The translations under genes were made by a program, and so were the position numbers. 36,721 nucleotides of DNA from Gnetum montanum (taxonomy: Eukaryota; Streptophyta; Gnetopsida; Gnetales; Gnetaceae). The DNA lies in the NCBI GenBank assembly GCA_015680685.1, contig MNCI01037504.1:432520-469240 (forward strand), in the 5' to 3' direction. Below are positions 21,867-33,276 of this stretch, one piece after another (the first letter of the stretch is position 1; every line of letters begins with the position of its first letter). The notes under the pieces were generated by a model. That model was not told where the DNA came from. It did no database searches and saw nothing but the letters and a program-made list of their open reading frames with translations.

Positions 21867-22106
21867 TACCTCCATGACTGAACGAAAACGCATCCTTGAG
21901 TTCCTTACAAATTTGGAAAGGTATGGAATTATTGACTGACGACAAACATACGACAAACATAAACAAACAAAAACAAACACTAAGTGCCCTAGTGGATAGA
22001 TATAAAATCATTACAAAATTCTTTTAGTGTTTAGGATTAAAAATTAAGCACCAAGACAAAATTAACAAACACCATTCCTCTAATGATGTGAAGACAATGG
22101 AGAAGA
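21867..22106 (-). other. 3' untranslated segment and polypurine side of element B
   Basis: Between the 3' ORF stop and the 3' LTR. On the minus strand the bases touching the LTR are catggaggta, a short purine-rich stretch that may serve as the polypurine tract. A has catgagagta at the same place. Confidence 0.45.
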
Positions 22107-24915
22107 TTAAATGGTCCCAGGTGGTGGAGGCTCCTGAGGTTCCAAAGGACCTTCTCCTACTTTAGGCACAGCTGATGGTTGAGGCAATTGTGATTGTCCC
22201 ACTATGGCTGCAACTTCTAGTAGAAGATAGAAATCATCTAATAATGCTTTCCTCTTCTCCTCCTTACTCTTGGAATTGTGTACAGTCCATGTAGCTTCAC
22301 CAATGTCGGCCAGAATGGGCACACCCCAAGGACAAGGCATTGTTGGGAACAACTTCTTGATATTAATGAACTAGTTTGCAAATTGTTTGCACTCAATATC
22401 AAATGTCCTAATTGCATTTTGTAGCTCTTGGTAATCATTCATTATTTTGGCCAAGTTCTCAGTAATTAATCTTTGATTTGTGAATCTTGCCCTAAGAACT
22501 TTAAATTCAACATTTATAGTCTCAAGCTTTTGCTTGGTTTCCTTGTGGTGCTTAAACTCTGCTGTGTACAACAAGTACAAGCTGGCCACTTGCTTCTTCA
22601 ACTTTGACTGCAGCTATTTGGTAATTAGCATTGCCAAGTTTACATGTCAGAGATTGGAAAGCTTCATATACTTAGTCATCTCTTCAATCTGCAACTCTTT
22701 CATGTAGATCTCTACTTTGTTATAGGCATCTATTCCATCAATGATAGGTTGCCACACCTCTTTTCCTTGTTGGAGTTACTAGAGAGCCTCATTGAATTTT
22801 TCCTTAGCCATCCAAATATGTTTTTCATTAACTTCCTTTTGTAGGCCAACCTTATCTCTATAGTGATTTTTGATTCTCTCAAATTTGAGAGCCTCATTTT
22901 TCCAAGTGGCAATCTCAATCATAGATTTTGGGCATAAGGCACAAACTTCCTTCATAGAAAGATTTCTATTCTTCCCTACCAATTCTTACATTTTCCATTT
23001 CTACACATCAACATTATGCAAGTGATTATTTTCTATGGTCAGCATCTCATTCTCTAAGTACATTTGGACCAAGTCCCTCTGAACTGAATATGTTTTGGCC
23101 TTAGCCACGAACTAGTCAAAGATGATCATCATCATTCCCATCTCAACCTATTTAAGTCTATCTTGAAGCTATTGAAAAGCTTCATCTCTTATTAGTTCAA
23201 GGTTGAGGACCATGGGATCAGTAATATGGGCTCTTACTTCAGCAACCTCTGCAGCCAAGCATTGGTTCCATACTTGAGTCATTTCAAGTTGCCCTTCTAG
23301 AATGATGCATTTGCCCTTTGCTTCTAGTAGCTCTAATTAGGTTGTAGTGATGTTATCCAGAAAATTAAAAATACTCAAAATTAGTTAGGTGGTTTCCACC
23401 AATCGGTCCAGCAATTCCTCATGCTAGGCTACACTCAATCAATCGCTAACAATCCCTACATATGTCTAGACATCTCTAAGTGCAAAAACATCTCATACAA
23501 ACATCACAGGTGCATTCAGTACTTCAACAATCTAATCAACAACTACTTCTACTATGGTCTCTTTCCCTTGGTGCTACATCACCAAGACAATTTCCCCCTC
23601 ACCCTCTTCTAAGTACATCAAAAAGATAGCAACATTCTTAAAGTTTTCTAGGAATTGTTGTTATTGCAAGAAAGATGTTGTTACCTTTTGGGCATTAGGA
23701 TTTGATCTCATAGGTAGCTATGTTCTTTGGGCTAAGAATATTGGCCTCCCTCCCTCCATCTGACTAATTGTTCAAGCCACTTCATTGAGGTGACTTATTG
23801 TAAAATGGTACATAGATGAATCCACACCAATCTTTCTTACTCACTGCTCCTACTCATGCAAAAGCTGCTCTTGAATTTCATGCAAGAATTCAATGGCTTC
23901 ATGGCCTCCAGTGTTGTTTCCTAAGTGGGTGGTGGATGTGGCAATTGTTACTCCTCTTCTTTGGACATGGTAGGGGTCTTTCCATTCATCATCTTAGACC
24001 AAGAGGCAACGGGAGTATGCCTAATTATGTCATTCACATAGCAGACTATCCCTACTCTCTTACAAAGTATTCTGATAAGGCATGAAACTGGTAGGGTTTT
24101 CCTTCCACATTCATTTTCTTTGAAATGCTTTTCCATCTCCAGATATATTAACTATGAAATGTTAATAGGAAATTTCCTACTTAACGCAACACATGCTCTA
24201 GCAGAGAAAGTAGTCACCTTGTTGGGCCTCATCATCAGATTGAGGTGATAAGCCACTATCTTGAAGTACATGCACTCTATCGATGTGAACCCACCAAACT
24301 CCTTGTGGTCAACCCCATAACACCACTAGGTCCACTCCCTTTTTGCCTCTGGGTCTACATGCATTGAGATCTTTGCTAGATGAGTGCTAGAATTAGGTAG
24401 ACCAAGAGCCTACACAATAGCTTCTGCTAAGTAGGACACCTAAATGTCCTTGATTATCACAATGGCTCTTGTCTTTTTGCTATTCCAGAAGAGATGTCTC
24501 TCTGATGTGCCATTTTCCACTACAAGTCATGATTCGTCACATGGGAGAGTTTTGTAATTATGTCTTGACTTTTAGTGGAGCATTTTCTAAGAAAAGATCC
24601 AAAGTTTAGTTCTTGGAGAACTGAGCATTGGACATCACAATGTTTGATCATATCAAGGTAGGCTTATGTCAATATGACCTCAAGTCTTGGTACAGGCCCT
24701 GGTGCCTCTCATCTTTAAGATTGTTTAGTTGCAACCTCTTCCTCAAGAATCTATTGAATAAATTCTACTTTGAGCTCCTTCCGAAGAGGTCCCATTATGT
24801 GAGTTTCTGCTGTCTACTCCTAAGCTTATTCCTTCTATTCCCTTCAAGCTCTAGTTCATTTATCCCTTGGTTATGATGTTCCTCCTTCTTGCGACCGTTT
24901 TGATCTTAGTGCCAT
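22107..24915 (-). pseudogene. 3' ORF of element B (Athila-like extra ORF)
   Basis: The ORF starts at ATG 24915-24913 (MALRSKRSQEGGTS, then a stop) and ends at stop 22107-22109 after QEPPPPGTI; 2,809 bp, about 935 codons if unbroken. The basic start is followed by a globular region: HVDPEAKREW (24350-24375), VTTFSARACVALSRKFP (24175-24230) and LPVSCLIRILCKRVGI (24040-24095), resembling the 'putative plant transposon protein' domain of Athila 3' ORFs. From 22980 to 22370 it is Lys/Glu-rich with heptad-like stretches (KETKQKLETINVEFKVLRAR), probably a coiled coil. The C-terminus has WTVHNSKSKEEKRKALL and a Pro-rich tail. There are multiple stops and shifts. No envelope-like signal or membrane segment is visible, so an 'env' label is not supported. 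Confidence 0.68.
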
Positions 24916-27059
24916 CTATGATCACAACATGACAAAGGGTTAGCATTTAATGTGTAACTTGAAAGAATTGGGATACCTTATCTCTTGGGGTAGTTACACT
25001 TGGCTAAGTTGTGATCATGGCTTGGTTGATTATTTTAATTTATTTTATTCTTATTTTAATATTAATAAATAATTTTAGGTTTACCGAATTTTTTTGGAAG
25101 GGTTAAATTATCAAAAATTGATGGTTTAATGTTGTTCTATTCATTAACCCTTTGGGGGAGTTAGAAAGAAAACTTTTCATTAGAAACCTTAAGGTTTGTG
25201 GCCCCATGACTAAGAGCTTATCTTTGGTAGCTATAGGATCAAAGAACGGAGTGATTTGGTTAAATAGTGTGAAAGTTATGGGCTCTGAAAATTGCAAAAA
25301 CTCCCCTCTCATTTTGAAGCAAATGATGAAAAATTTCAAAGTGTTGGGTGGCATTTATAAGACATTTTCACTATGTCGATAGGGCCTAATCGATAGGGCC
25401 TAGTCAATGTAGTTGTTGACCACCATTGACTTTGTCAAAAATAATAAAAAAAACAAGGAGTCTTTGAATGAAATCTGGGTCAAATGGAAGCCCAAAAAGC
25501 CAAGGACATAAGGAAAATATTAGAAGTGGATTTTAAAATTTAGAAAATAGAGAAATGATTAAAGAATGAGCTTTCATGAAGAAGAATGCCTTAAGGAGCA
25601 CACAGTTGGATGCACGATGGAGTGCACGAAATATTTGATTGAAACAACATCTAAAGGAAGGAACTTAACTAATCAAACTACAAGATATGCAAGTGGGTCC
25701 TCCCCATAGTGGCACATGTCATTTTTTCCCTTGCATAACCTCAACTAAGGAGTCTGTGAGCCCCATAGTTGATTAATGGTTATGAAAAGTTAAGGACCAA
25801 GCCCTGAGAATCTATTTAGGAATATCAACACATCAAACTAAGACATTGGATAAAAACATGAATAACCAGTGGTGAGGTAAGTTATGGAAGCATTGATGGA
25901 TGATAGAGAGAGTCAGAATGAATATCCCAATTATGGTCACATGAAGTCCCTTGTGAGAATCATGGTTAATGACCTGATAAAGTCCAACCTTAATTTAGAC
26001 CAAAACCAACCACTTTTAGTAACTTCGCATCATCACTCTGGGACCAATCCACCTCCTTGAGACATAAGAATTCTTCCATGGACAACCACCATTTATTATT
26101 TCAGAAGAAAAAAGAAGTAGGAAGTGAGAAAGGGCCTTAGTTAGAGGGGACCTTCAAGCATGGGTAACATGTCTTTCTAGTCCCCATAACCAGTGCTTGT
26201 AACCTGTTTATTTTGTCTACGGGGTGTACTTTGAATTCCCATCATCATTTTTCATTTTTTTATTCTCTTTTGTTATGTGTTTCTTTTTTCTTTCTTTTTT
26301 TCAAGAATTTTTGGATGGGAACCACACCATACAAAGACTTATTCAACTTCCTATTATTGGTTAACATGGAATGGTAAGATATCCATGAAAAAATACACTT
26401 GCACTTAAGATGGTAGAAGGTACAAAGATCTTTGAATCCCCTTTAAGTCACATCCTTTTCAAACCTTTGAATCCTTTCCAAGCTTGAAAACTACCAAGGT
26501 CACAAGTTTGTTAATGTCTGATCAATGAAAAGGGGATCTCATATTCCCAAAACAAAGAAAATCATAGAGTTTGTGGATGGTTTGATGACATGGACTCTCT
26601 ACCTATTTCATGAAAAAGAAACCCGTATTAGTTATCAGTCATCAGAATTCAAAAATAGAAACTAGACATTAGCAATCAAAAACATTAAGTTTAAACCACC
26701 ATTAGTAACCAACAACATCATTGTCCTATTGGAAGTAAGGCAACTTTATTAGAAAATAGGGGAAATTCACACCAAAATAAAGGAAAATATAAAAGAAATT
26801 ATAAATATTCAAGAAAAATAAAACATGTTAATGATGTGGTAAAAGAAAAACTGGAAATATTAATATAGTAAAAATAAAAAGGTGTAAGATAAAGAAGGCA
26901 TAAAATAAAAAGTTGTAAAAATAACAAAGTGTAAAAAAATGTGAAAAAATAGAGATGAAAAACTAAGGAGCCACTATAATGGTTAGCATGGATGGCCATC
27001 TCCCCCATGACTAAGTTGTAAGGAGGAGATTTAAAAAGTTAAGCATGATTGTTCATCCA
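24916..27059 (-). other. Non-coding spacer between integrase and 3' ORF of element B
   Basis: About 2.1 kb without coding sequence on either strand, homologous to the two spacer halves of element A. It includes the promoter-like block at 25353-25431, a gcatgggtaacatgtctttctagt block (26159-26182), and an A/T-rich run from 26750 to 26960. The conservation of patches between A and B despite the lack of coding suggests a regulatory or packaging role, which is inference. Confidence 0.6.
25353..25431 (-). promoter_or_regulatory. LTR-like promoter block upstream of 3' ORF
   Basis: In minus-strand order two 14-bp units (25410-25383, the reverse complement of ggcctagtcaatgt and ggcctaatcgatag) are followed by TTATAAAT (25360-25353). 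The same units occur at 34107-34162 and 21819-21846 in B's LTRs, also upstream of TATAAATA. The block lies about 440 bp upstream of the 3' ORF start on the same strand. It could initiate a transcript for that ORF. Outside the units and TATA box I see no LTR homology, so it is not simply an inserted LTR. Confidence 0.5.
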
Positions 27060-28300
27060 TTGAGGTGTTGCTTCCATTGGCTTACTTGGGCTCATGGAAA
27101 GGTTTAACTTGCTACATATTGACTAGCTACCTTTTGTTTGGGCTCTCAAGTTTGTGAATTAACATGGTCCTAGAAGGAAAAGTTTCATGAATGATGTAAG
27201 GCCCTTCCCACAATGTCTAGAACTTAGTTCATTGAGGTACATGTGTGAGGTTCCAATAGAGACCCTTATCTCCATGTTGAAATTTGACTTTCCTTATTCA
27301 TAGGTCATGTTATTACTTGTTGAATGCCTTATGCACTTCATTCAAGGATAAGGCTACTAATCAATTTTCATCTATCACGTTAAGGTTGATCAATTGTTCT
27401 CTTTGTGCTAAAATCAGGTCAAGATCTAGGTCACATGCTATTAAAAGTGTACGAAGCTTAGATTAAATAGGAAGTGTTGGTAGTTTCTCATACACCAACT
27501 CATAATGAGAGTAGCCTATAAAAAGTTTCCATGTTGAGTAGTAGGCTCAAAGGGCATCATTGAGTTTTGTGCTCTAGTTTCTCCTATATTTGCTAACAAT
27601 TCTTATTAATATCTTTATAGTCTTCCTATTGGTAATCTCTACTTGACCATTGGCTTGGGGATGATAGGGTGTTGTTAATTTATGTTCAACACCCAAGCAC
27701 TACATGAGCTTACAAAAAGTGATACCTGTGAAATTGGTTCCACTATTAGAAATCAATTCACATGGCACCCCAAACCTATTTACAACATTTTTTGTACAAA
27801 CTACGCAATAGTAGATGATGTATAGTAGATGAAAACTACTACTTCTATGCATTTTGTGTAGTAATCAATGACAATGATTATGTATGCCTTTCCATTTGAC
27901 GTGGGTGTGATGGGATCCATGAAGTTGAAAGTGTTCTTCCCACCATCTCATTAACAGTGTTCACAAGAGTAAACAAATTGGTGAACATCCCTGAAGATGT
28001 TGGATCATAATGGCTATGCATCTTCTAACATAGTGGCCCCCACAAGGACCTTCATGAGTGTTCTGAAGAATGTGCAGTTGATCAGCATCAAGTACACATC
28101 AGTAAACCAAGCCATTGGTGCACATCTTATAAAGATCTCCATTGATTTCTATGAAGCATTTGGCCTGATGAAGAAATTTTTATTTTTTCCTATAGTCTAG
28201 ATCTTGTGGCATTTCTTGAGTGAGAAGATAAATGAGGATGCCATCATACCATTTTGGTTCTATGGGCATTTCTTCATTTATTACAATAGTAAAGAGAAAT
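27060..28300 (-). pseudogene. pol: Integrase domain of element B pol
   Basis: The zinc-binding N-terminus is visible as THEGPCGGHYV (28030-28065), a frameshift, and then FRDVHQFVYSCEHC (27955-27995). The catalytic core has FNFMDPITP (27902-27930), GKAYIIIVIDYYTK (27850-27892), RFGVPCELISNSGTNFTG (27735-27785) and TTPYHPQANGQVEITNR (27630-27680). The first catalytic Asp is Asn in FNFM and the second is Asn in ISNSGT; the Glu in QVE remains. A GPY/F-type end, LWEGPYIIHETF (27185-27220), follows, and no chromodomain is seen. Several stops interrupt the domain. In life it would insert the cDNA into the host chromosome. Confidence 0.85.
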
Positions 28301-28760
28301 TCATTAGGAAAGTGATTAGAAAGTGGGCTCTCCTCTTTATTATCCCATCATAACGAAAACAAGTAATCAGCGACCATATTCTCAATCCCTTTTCAATCTA
28401 CCATTCTGACATTGAACTCTTGTAAGATCACCAACCATAGTATGATACGAGGGCTCACTATTAGCTTATTCATCAAGAAGCAAATTACACTATGGTTAGT
28501 ATGCACAAACACTTTGTATCCAAGCACATAGTGCCTAAAATTTTCTAGAGCATCATCATTATTAGTTCTTTCTTCGTTGTGGTGTAATTCAATTGTGCAC
28601 CCACAATGCTATGACTTGCACAATGGATATAATATGGACATTTCTTGTCATTCAGCTACATAAGCATGGCTCCCAAGGCATAATTTGATGTGTCTATCAC
28701 TATATGAAATAATCTATACCAATCATGTGCTCATAGAATTAGAGTCTCTACAAACTTCTG
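28301..28760 (-). pseudogene. pol: RNase H domain of element B pol
   Basis: VIDTSNYALGAML (28665-28705) is the start of the domain and keeps its first acidic residue. QLNYTTTKKELI (28565-28600), YKVFVHTNHSVICFLMNKL (28465-28525), a segment ending LQEFNVRMVD (28400-28430) and MVADYLFSL (28348-28375) follow in the usual order. The usual Asp of the TDH motif is Asn (HTNHS). A stop follows VRMVD. The domain would remove the RNA template during cDNA synthesis. Confidence 0.8.
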
Positions 28761-29570
28761 CTTGAGACTTTAGAATGCATTTTCACATTCCTTGGTCCAA
28801 ATGAATGGAGCATCTTTCTTCATAAGATCAACCAGAAATTTTGTGATCTTAGAGAAATTCTCTATAAATTTCCAGTAGTATCCATTATGTCCAAGAAATG
28901 ACTGAACATCTTTAATGGTTTCCGATTGGTGAGTTATTCCTTAGATGATCCTTATCTTTTCAAGGTTTACCTCAATCCCTACTTGAGAAGTTTTCTAACC
29001 CAGTACAATGCCCTCTTAGACCATTAAATGGCTCTTTTTCCAATTAAGCTAAAGATTTATCTCCACACACCTTTTAAGAACTTTCTCAAGGTAGTCCAAG
29101 ACTTACTCAAATGTTTCACCATAGGTTAAGAAGTCATCCATGAAGACTTCCTTCCTACAACCAATTTGTTGCTGAAAAATGCTCAAGACCAAGTGTTGGA
29201 ATGCTTTAGGTGCATTGCATAAACCAAAAGGCATCTTTCAATATGCAAAAGCCCCCCAGGGACTCATGAATGTTGTTTTAGCCTGATCCTCTGGCACAAT
29301 TTGCATTTGGTTATAGGCACTATAACCATCTAGAAAGTTGTAATAGCAATTCCCACATATAGTGTCCAACACTTGATCCACAAATGGCAATGGAAAGTGA
29401 TCTTTGAATGTTGTCATATTCAACAATTGGAAGTTGATGTAGATCCATCACTTGTCACCTTTCTTTAGCATAATCATGAGTGGACTAACCCATCCACTAT
29501 CCACAATGGGATAGCTAAACTCCACCTTAAGGAGTTTTTTAATTTCGTCTTTGATGACCTACTTCAATTT
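28761..29570 (-). pseudogene. pol: Reverse transcriptase domain of element B pol
   Basis: EIKKLLKVEFSYPIVDSGW (29470-29545) and MLKKGD (29455-29475) lead into FKDHFPLPFVDQVLDTI (29360-29415), YYNFLDGYSAYNQMQI (29290-29345), KTTFMSPWGAFAY (29241-29280), KMPFGLCNAP (29210-29240) and EVFMDDFLTYGETFE (29110-29150). Active-site Asp residues in FLDG and FMDD are kept. A TGA (29238-29240) replaces the residue after GAFAY, usually Arg, and another stop follows KKGDK. SFLGHNGYYWKFIENFSKI (28860-28920) marks the connection region. The pattern is that of plant gypsy RT. Confidence 0.88.
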
Positions 29571-30101
29571 GGGGTTCAATCATTGTTGCAGCTACCTCTT
29601 TGGCTTGATGGCCAAATCAGTGTAGATACAATGTTGGCATATCCTAAGACCAATCCCTATGAGTTCAAGATATGACCAAGAAAAAACTATTGGCCATTTG
29701 TTGACCACCCTCAACAACATCTATTTTTATTCAAGAGTAAGATTCACCTTAATGATTACCAACTTGCTATTTTTCAAAAATGCATACTTTATGCTAGTAG
29801 GTAGAGTTTTCAACTTTAAGGGCTCTTGTTTAAAATTTTTATGGATTTCCAACTCTCCCCAATTGGTATCATCATTTGCATCATCTAAGTGTTAATGATA
29901 AACTTGCTCTAGTTCATCCATGCTTTCAATATAGGCACATGTCATACTCTCAGCAGGTTCCATGCAAAGTGTGTTGCTTCCAAGATCAATTGTCAACCAC
30001 TAGGTGCCCTCTTATTTTTTGGCTGCTTCTTACAAGCACCTTTGAATATCTACCTCATTTTCACACTCCCTGCATGCATAAATGGATGCACTTTTCACGG
30101 A
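29571..30101 (-). pseudogene. pol: Pol linker between protease and RT of element B
   Basis: Degraded frames link the protease to the RT palm. Pieces such as LRICQHCIYTDLAIKPKR (near 29600-29650) resemble the segment before the RT of plant gypsy elements. No separate domain is recognised. Confidence 0.5.
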
Positions 30102-30500
30102 CTAGAGTTTCTGCACATATTTGCACCCTATATTGCTATACATGATGCATGGAACTCGGTCCTTCTCAATCTTTCCAAATGCATTTTCCTTAGAAATTTC
30201 CAAGAAAATATCTCTAATGCTCATTTTTGCATCAACAATGCTCAACCAAGCCCTTCCCATAATGATTGGAAAGTCCCCCTTACAATTTTCAACTTTGATT
30301 ACTAGGAAATCGATAGGATAAGACCACCCACGGACAGTGGTCATAATATCTTCTACTAATTCCAATGGAATAGTGATAAACTAATCTACCAATTCTAAAT
30401 GAATGTTGCTCTTCTTGAGAGGAAGCAGGTTCCAAGTGTTGTACATTTTGGAAGAAATCAAATTAACTCCAGAACCTTAGTTACAAAAATCTTTGCATGG
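30102..30500 (-). pseudogene. pol: Aspartic protease domain of element B pol
   Basis: GSGVNLISSKMYNTW (30435-30476) is the active-site loop. The codon for the catalytic Asp (30482-30480) is now Asn and the next codon is a stop (30479-30477). Further on, RGWSYPIDFLVIKVE (30280-30330), FPIIMGRAWLSIVDAKMSI (30215-30275) and a tail from DIFLEISKENAFGK complete the fold, with the ILGRPWL-type flap block kept. The last 87 residues are uninterrupted. The protease would cut the gag-pol polyprotein. Confidence 0.75.
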
Positions 30501-33160
30501 CTCATTCCAAGAAATCTACAAATAGATGAGAGGACTTCTAGGATTAGCTCTTTTCCTAAGAAGGTTATCAACCTTAGTCCAATCAGACACAACATGGGTT
30601 AACATAATTATGCAGATCTTAGGAGGTGTTTGGTTTGAAGGACTCTTGAAAGGAATGTATGTAGAGGATGAAAGAGATACATGATGACCAACTACATAAG
30701 TAAGTGAGGATTTAGTAGAGTTATTAGTTCGAAAGAATGGTCTTTTATAGGATCTTGATTTTGAACCACTCAACTAAGGAGCCAGCTGTAAGTTAACGAC
30801 CCTAGTAGCATTACGTTGTTACAATTGGGCTAGAAGCCCACTCTTCATGGATGGAGCAAATGGTAATTAGATTAAGGGTGGAGGAGCATGTGCTGAAGGA
30901 TGAGGAGGGTGATAGGGATATGGGGTTTCCCCTTTAGTAGATGGAGAATGAGTTTTGTAATACTTTGGAGGGTAGTTGTGATGTTGAAAAGAAACATGAT
31001 TAGAAGAGTCATGTAGAGACATTAGTTGCTAAACATAGTATCCATACAAATTTGGCTACCTATAAGGGTACGAGTACCTTAGTGGCGGCCCCCCATGACT
31101 ATGGGTGTTGTCACTATTGATATTTCTTGTACAGTTGTGGTGGAGCTTCATTTGGATAATAAGTCTAATGTTGCTAGTGAAGCTACCTTGGGTTTCTTTG
31201 AGGATAAGGAAACCTTCTAAGTGCTTACCTTCATGCTAGTCTAAGATTCAGAGCATACATCCCAAATTCCTGTAAGTGTCACACAACAAGGAAACATCCC
31301 TTGGGATGTTCATATTGGCAAATTTCACACACACCATCGTCATTTGATTCTAACTCCACAACCTCTTCTACTATTGTAGCCTTGCCCTCATCCCTTTAGT
31401 AGGCACGTTCAACTTCTTTCTACCTCCTACAGTCATGATCACTACTTTGTTCTTTGGATTCTTCTATAATTCTCATAGCAATTTGAAATTTTTCATCCAA
31501 AGAATCTCATAATTTATCAACCTTAGCTGAGATGTCAAAAATATATTTTTTAATTAGAAAGTATTTTCACTACACCACCTCATCAAGTGGTAACTCCTTC
31601 TTGTTGTCACAAAATTTCATCTCCCTTATTCTAATGGAAGGATCCCTCTTATATTCCTTAGCACTTTCTCATTTTCTTAGCTCTCCTTCTTCTTTTGCTA
31701 CCTGCTCTATCAGCCTTTGGATCTGATGGGCTCTAAGTTTTGATAGTCTTCCTTGGGTATCCTAAGATTTTTTCTCATTTCAGATCTAAGTCCATCTATG
31801 ATGTGGCAAAGTTATTCTCGTTGAGAATAACCATGGCCAATGCATCAATGTATGAGATAATAGTATCTACCCATAGTGGCATCCAAGGCTTCATGTGTTC
31901 CTTGCTTCCATCCTTGGATCTACCTTCTCAAATTAGACACTCAAGAGTACATCTAGTATTTATCATTGAATAGCTTTAGCATTGTACTCCACTTGCAGAT
32001 GGATTCTGACTCCAAGGATCAATACTAGCTCTTAGCTTCCTTGATGAGTGTCCTAGGTAATAGCTTTAATTTCTACCAATTATTTTCAATATTTTGTAAG
32101 GCACATGCATCATGAAAGGCTTTAAAATGTGTTCATAGATCAGAGTTATATCCCCCCTCAAATCTAGGAATATTGTTCATGTTAAGTCGCTTGATTTGAC
32201 TATCTTTCACATGCCTAGTTGGAATTTTTATTACCTCTATGATATTCAGCATACTTTGATTTTCCAACAAAGGCTCATCATCATCATCATTTTGATGACA
32301 CCTATGATGTCCTCTACTACCCCTTCGTTCATGGTGGGCTCGATGATCATTATTATCTTGTTGTTCACCTTCATCATGGTTGTACTTTCTATGGTGCTTG
32401 TCAGAACCAGAAGACGAAGAAGAAGATGTAGATGAAGAGCATGACGAGGAAGGAGGATTGCCATCACCATGGTGTCTATTAGAACCAAAAGAGAAAGAAG
32501 AAGATGTAGACAAAGAGGGCAAAGAGGGAGGAGAACTGCCACCACCATGGTATCTACCACCTCCTCTACACTTTTCATAGCCACATTCATTAGCTTTCTT
32601 ATCATCTTGATGCTTGCCTAAGCCTCTGCTTTGACTCCAACTTTTACCTAAACCTAGATTGTTGATAGTGGATTGCACCTTCAAGTTCAAGCCCTATCAC
32701 CAATATTAAGGGGAGGAAAATCTTCAGGTTGAGAATCCCTAGAAGAAGGATCCTCACTGTCATTTTCATTGAGTAGGAACAAGGGATTGGTGAACCATTT
32801 TCCCTGCAAAGCCTCGTGGTGCTTCTCCTAGTGTCAATCTCTCCTACATATGTTTCAATGGGATGGTAGTCCCAATAGTCATGGTCATGCATAATGTACT
32901 CTTCTTGAAGATCCTAGAGGCCCAACCTCCTAATACTTTGGAGCAACTTCCTAGGCACAGATTGATCGAGATGCATTACAATTTTGCCCTCCATATCTCA
33001 CCACCACAATTATTCATCTTGATACAGGATGAAGGTGAAGTCAAGTACATACTCATTTGGATGAGTATATACCACCCTGCATTCTTGAGGGACTATGAAT
33101 TTAGTATCATCATGCTTGTGAGAAAAAGCTATTTTGTAATTAAAATAAGATATCAATGTG
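30501..33160 (-). pseudogene. gag: Gag of element B
   Basis: The N-terminal part (VPQECRVVYTHPNEYVLDF near 33090, LQEEYIMHDHDYWDYHP near 32890) is followed by the longest open frame of the window, 185 codons at 32133-32690. That frame holds two tandem 26-residue Ser/Pro/His units, DDDDEPLLENQSMLNIIEV and NNIPRFEGGYNSDL. The capsid core follows: FHDACALQNIENNW (32085-32130), LKLLPRTLIKEAKS (32030-32075), then a GYYYLIHC-like helix and a QREQLCH-like turn (31830-31860). CEICQYEHPKGC (31294-31329) is the zinc knuckle, followed by a Pro-rich tail. Several stops, many at former TGG or CGA codons, break it. Gag would form the particle and bind the RNA. Confidence 0.83.
32404..32559 (-). repeat. Tandem 78-bp duplication inside gag
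   Basis: Units 32404-32481 and 32482-32559 each encode 26 residues of the form R/K-H-H-G-x-G...S-rich. The gag at 243-2454 has a single unit (about 1690-1790). Confidence 0.75.
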
Positions 33161-33263
33161 CTTAAATTATTATATTTATTTTTATAATGATTTTTAGCCT
33201 TAGGGTTCATCCAACAATGTTAATGATTTTCACTATGCCTAGATAGTGCATGTTTCAAACAAA

Positions 33264-33275
33264 AAGGAGTCTCCA
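33264..33275 (-). other. Primer-binding site of element B, mostly deleted
   Basis: Inside the LTR the minus strand reads TTGGAGACTCC where the relative at 2455 has TTGG, then 13 bases of PBS, then GACTC. About 12-13 bp have been lost, which removes the primer site. As B once integrated, the loss must be later. Confidence 0.65.
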
Positions 33276-33276
33276 A

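Noticed and set aside
22107-24915. Naming the 3' ORF an envelope gene
   Set aside because: The position resembles the env-like ORF of some Athila elements, but no signal peptide, cleavage site or membrane anchor is visible.
30042-30321. Plus-strand open stretches over the protease
   Set aside because: The minus strand encodes an evident protease segment; the plus-strand products match nothing recognisable.
32196-32605. Other open stretches on both strands over the gag linker
   Set aside because: They are frame and strand shadows of the 185-codon gag stretch at 32133-32690, open because of the GAT/GAA-rich composition.
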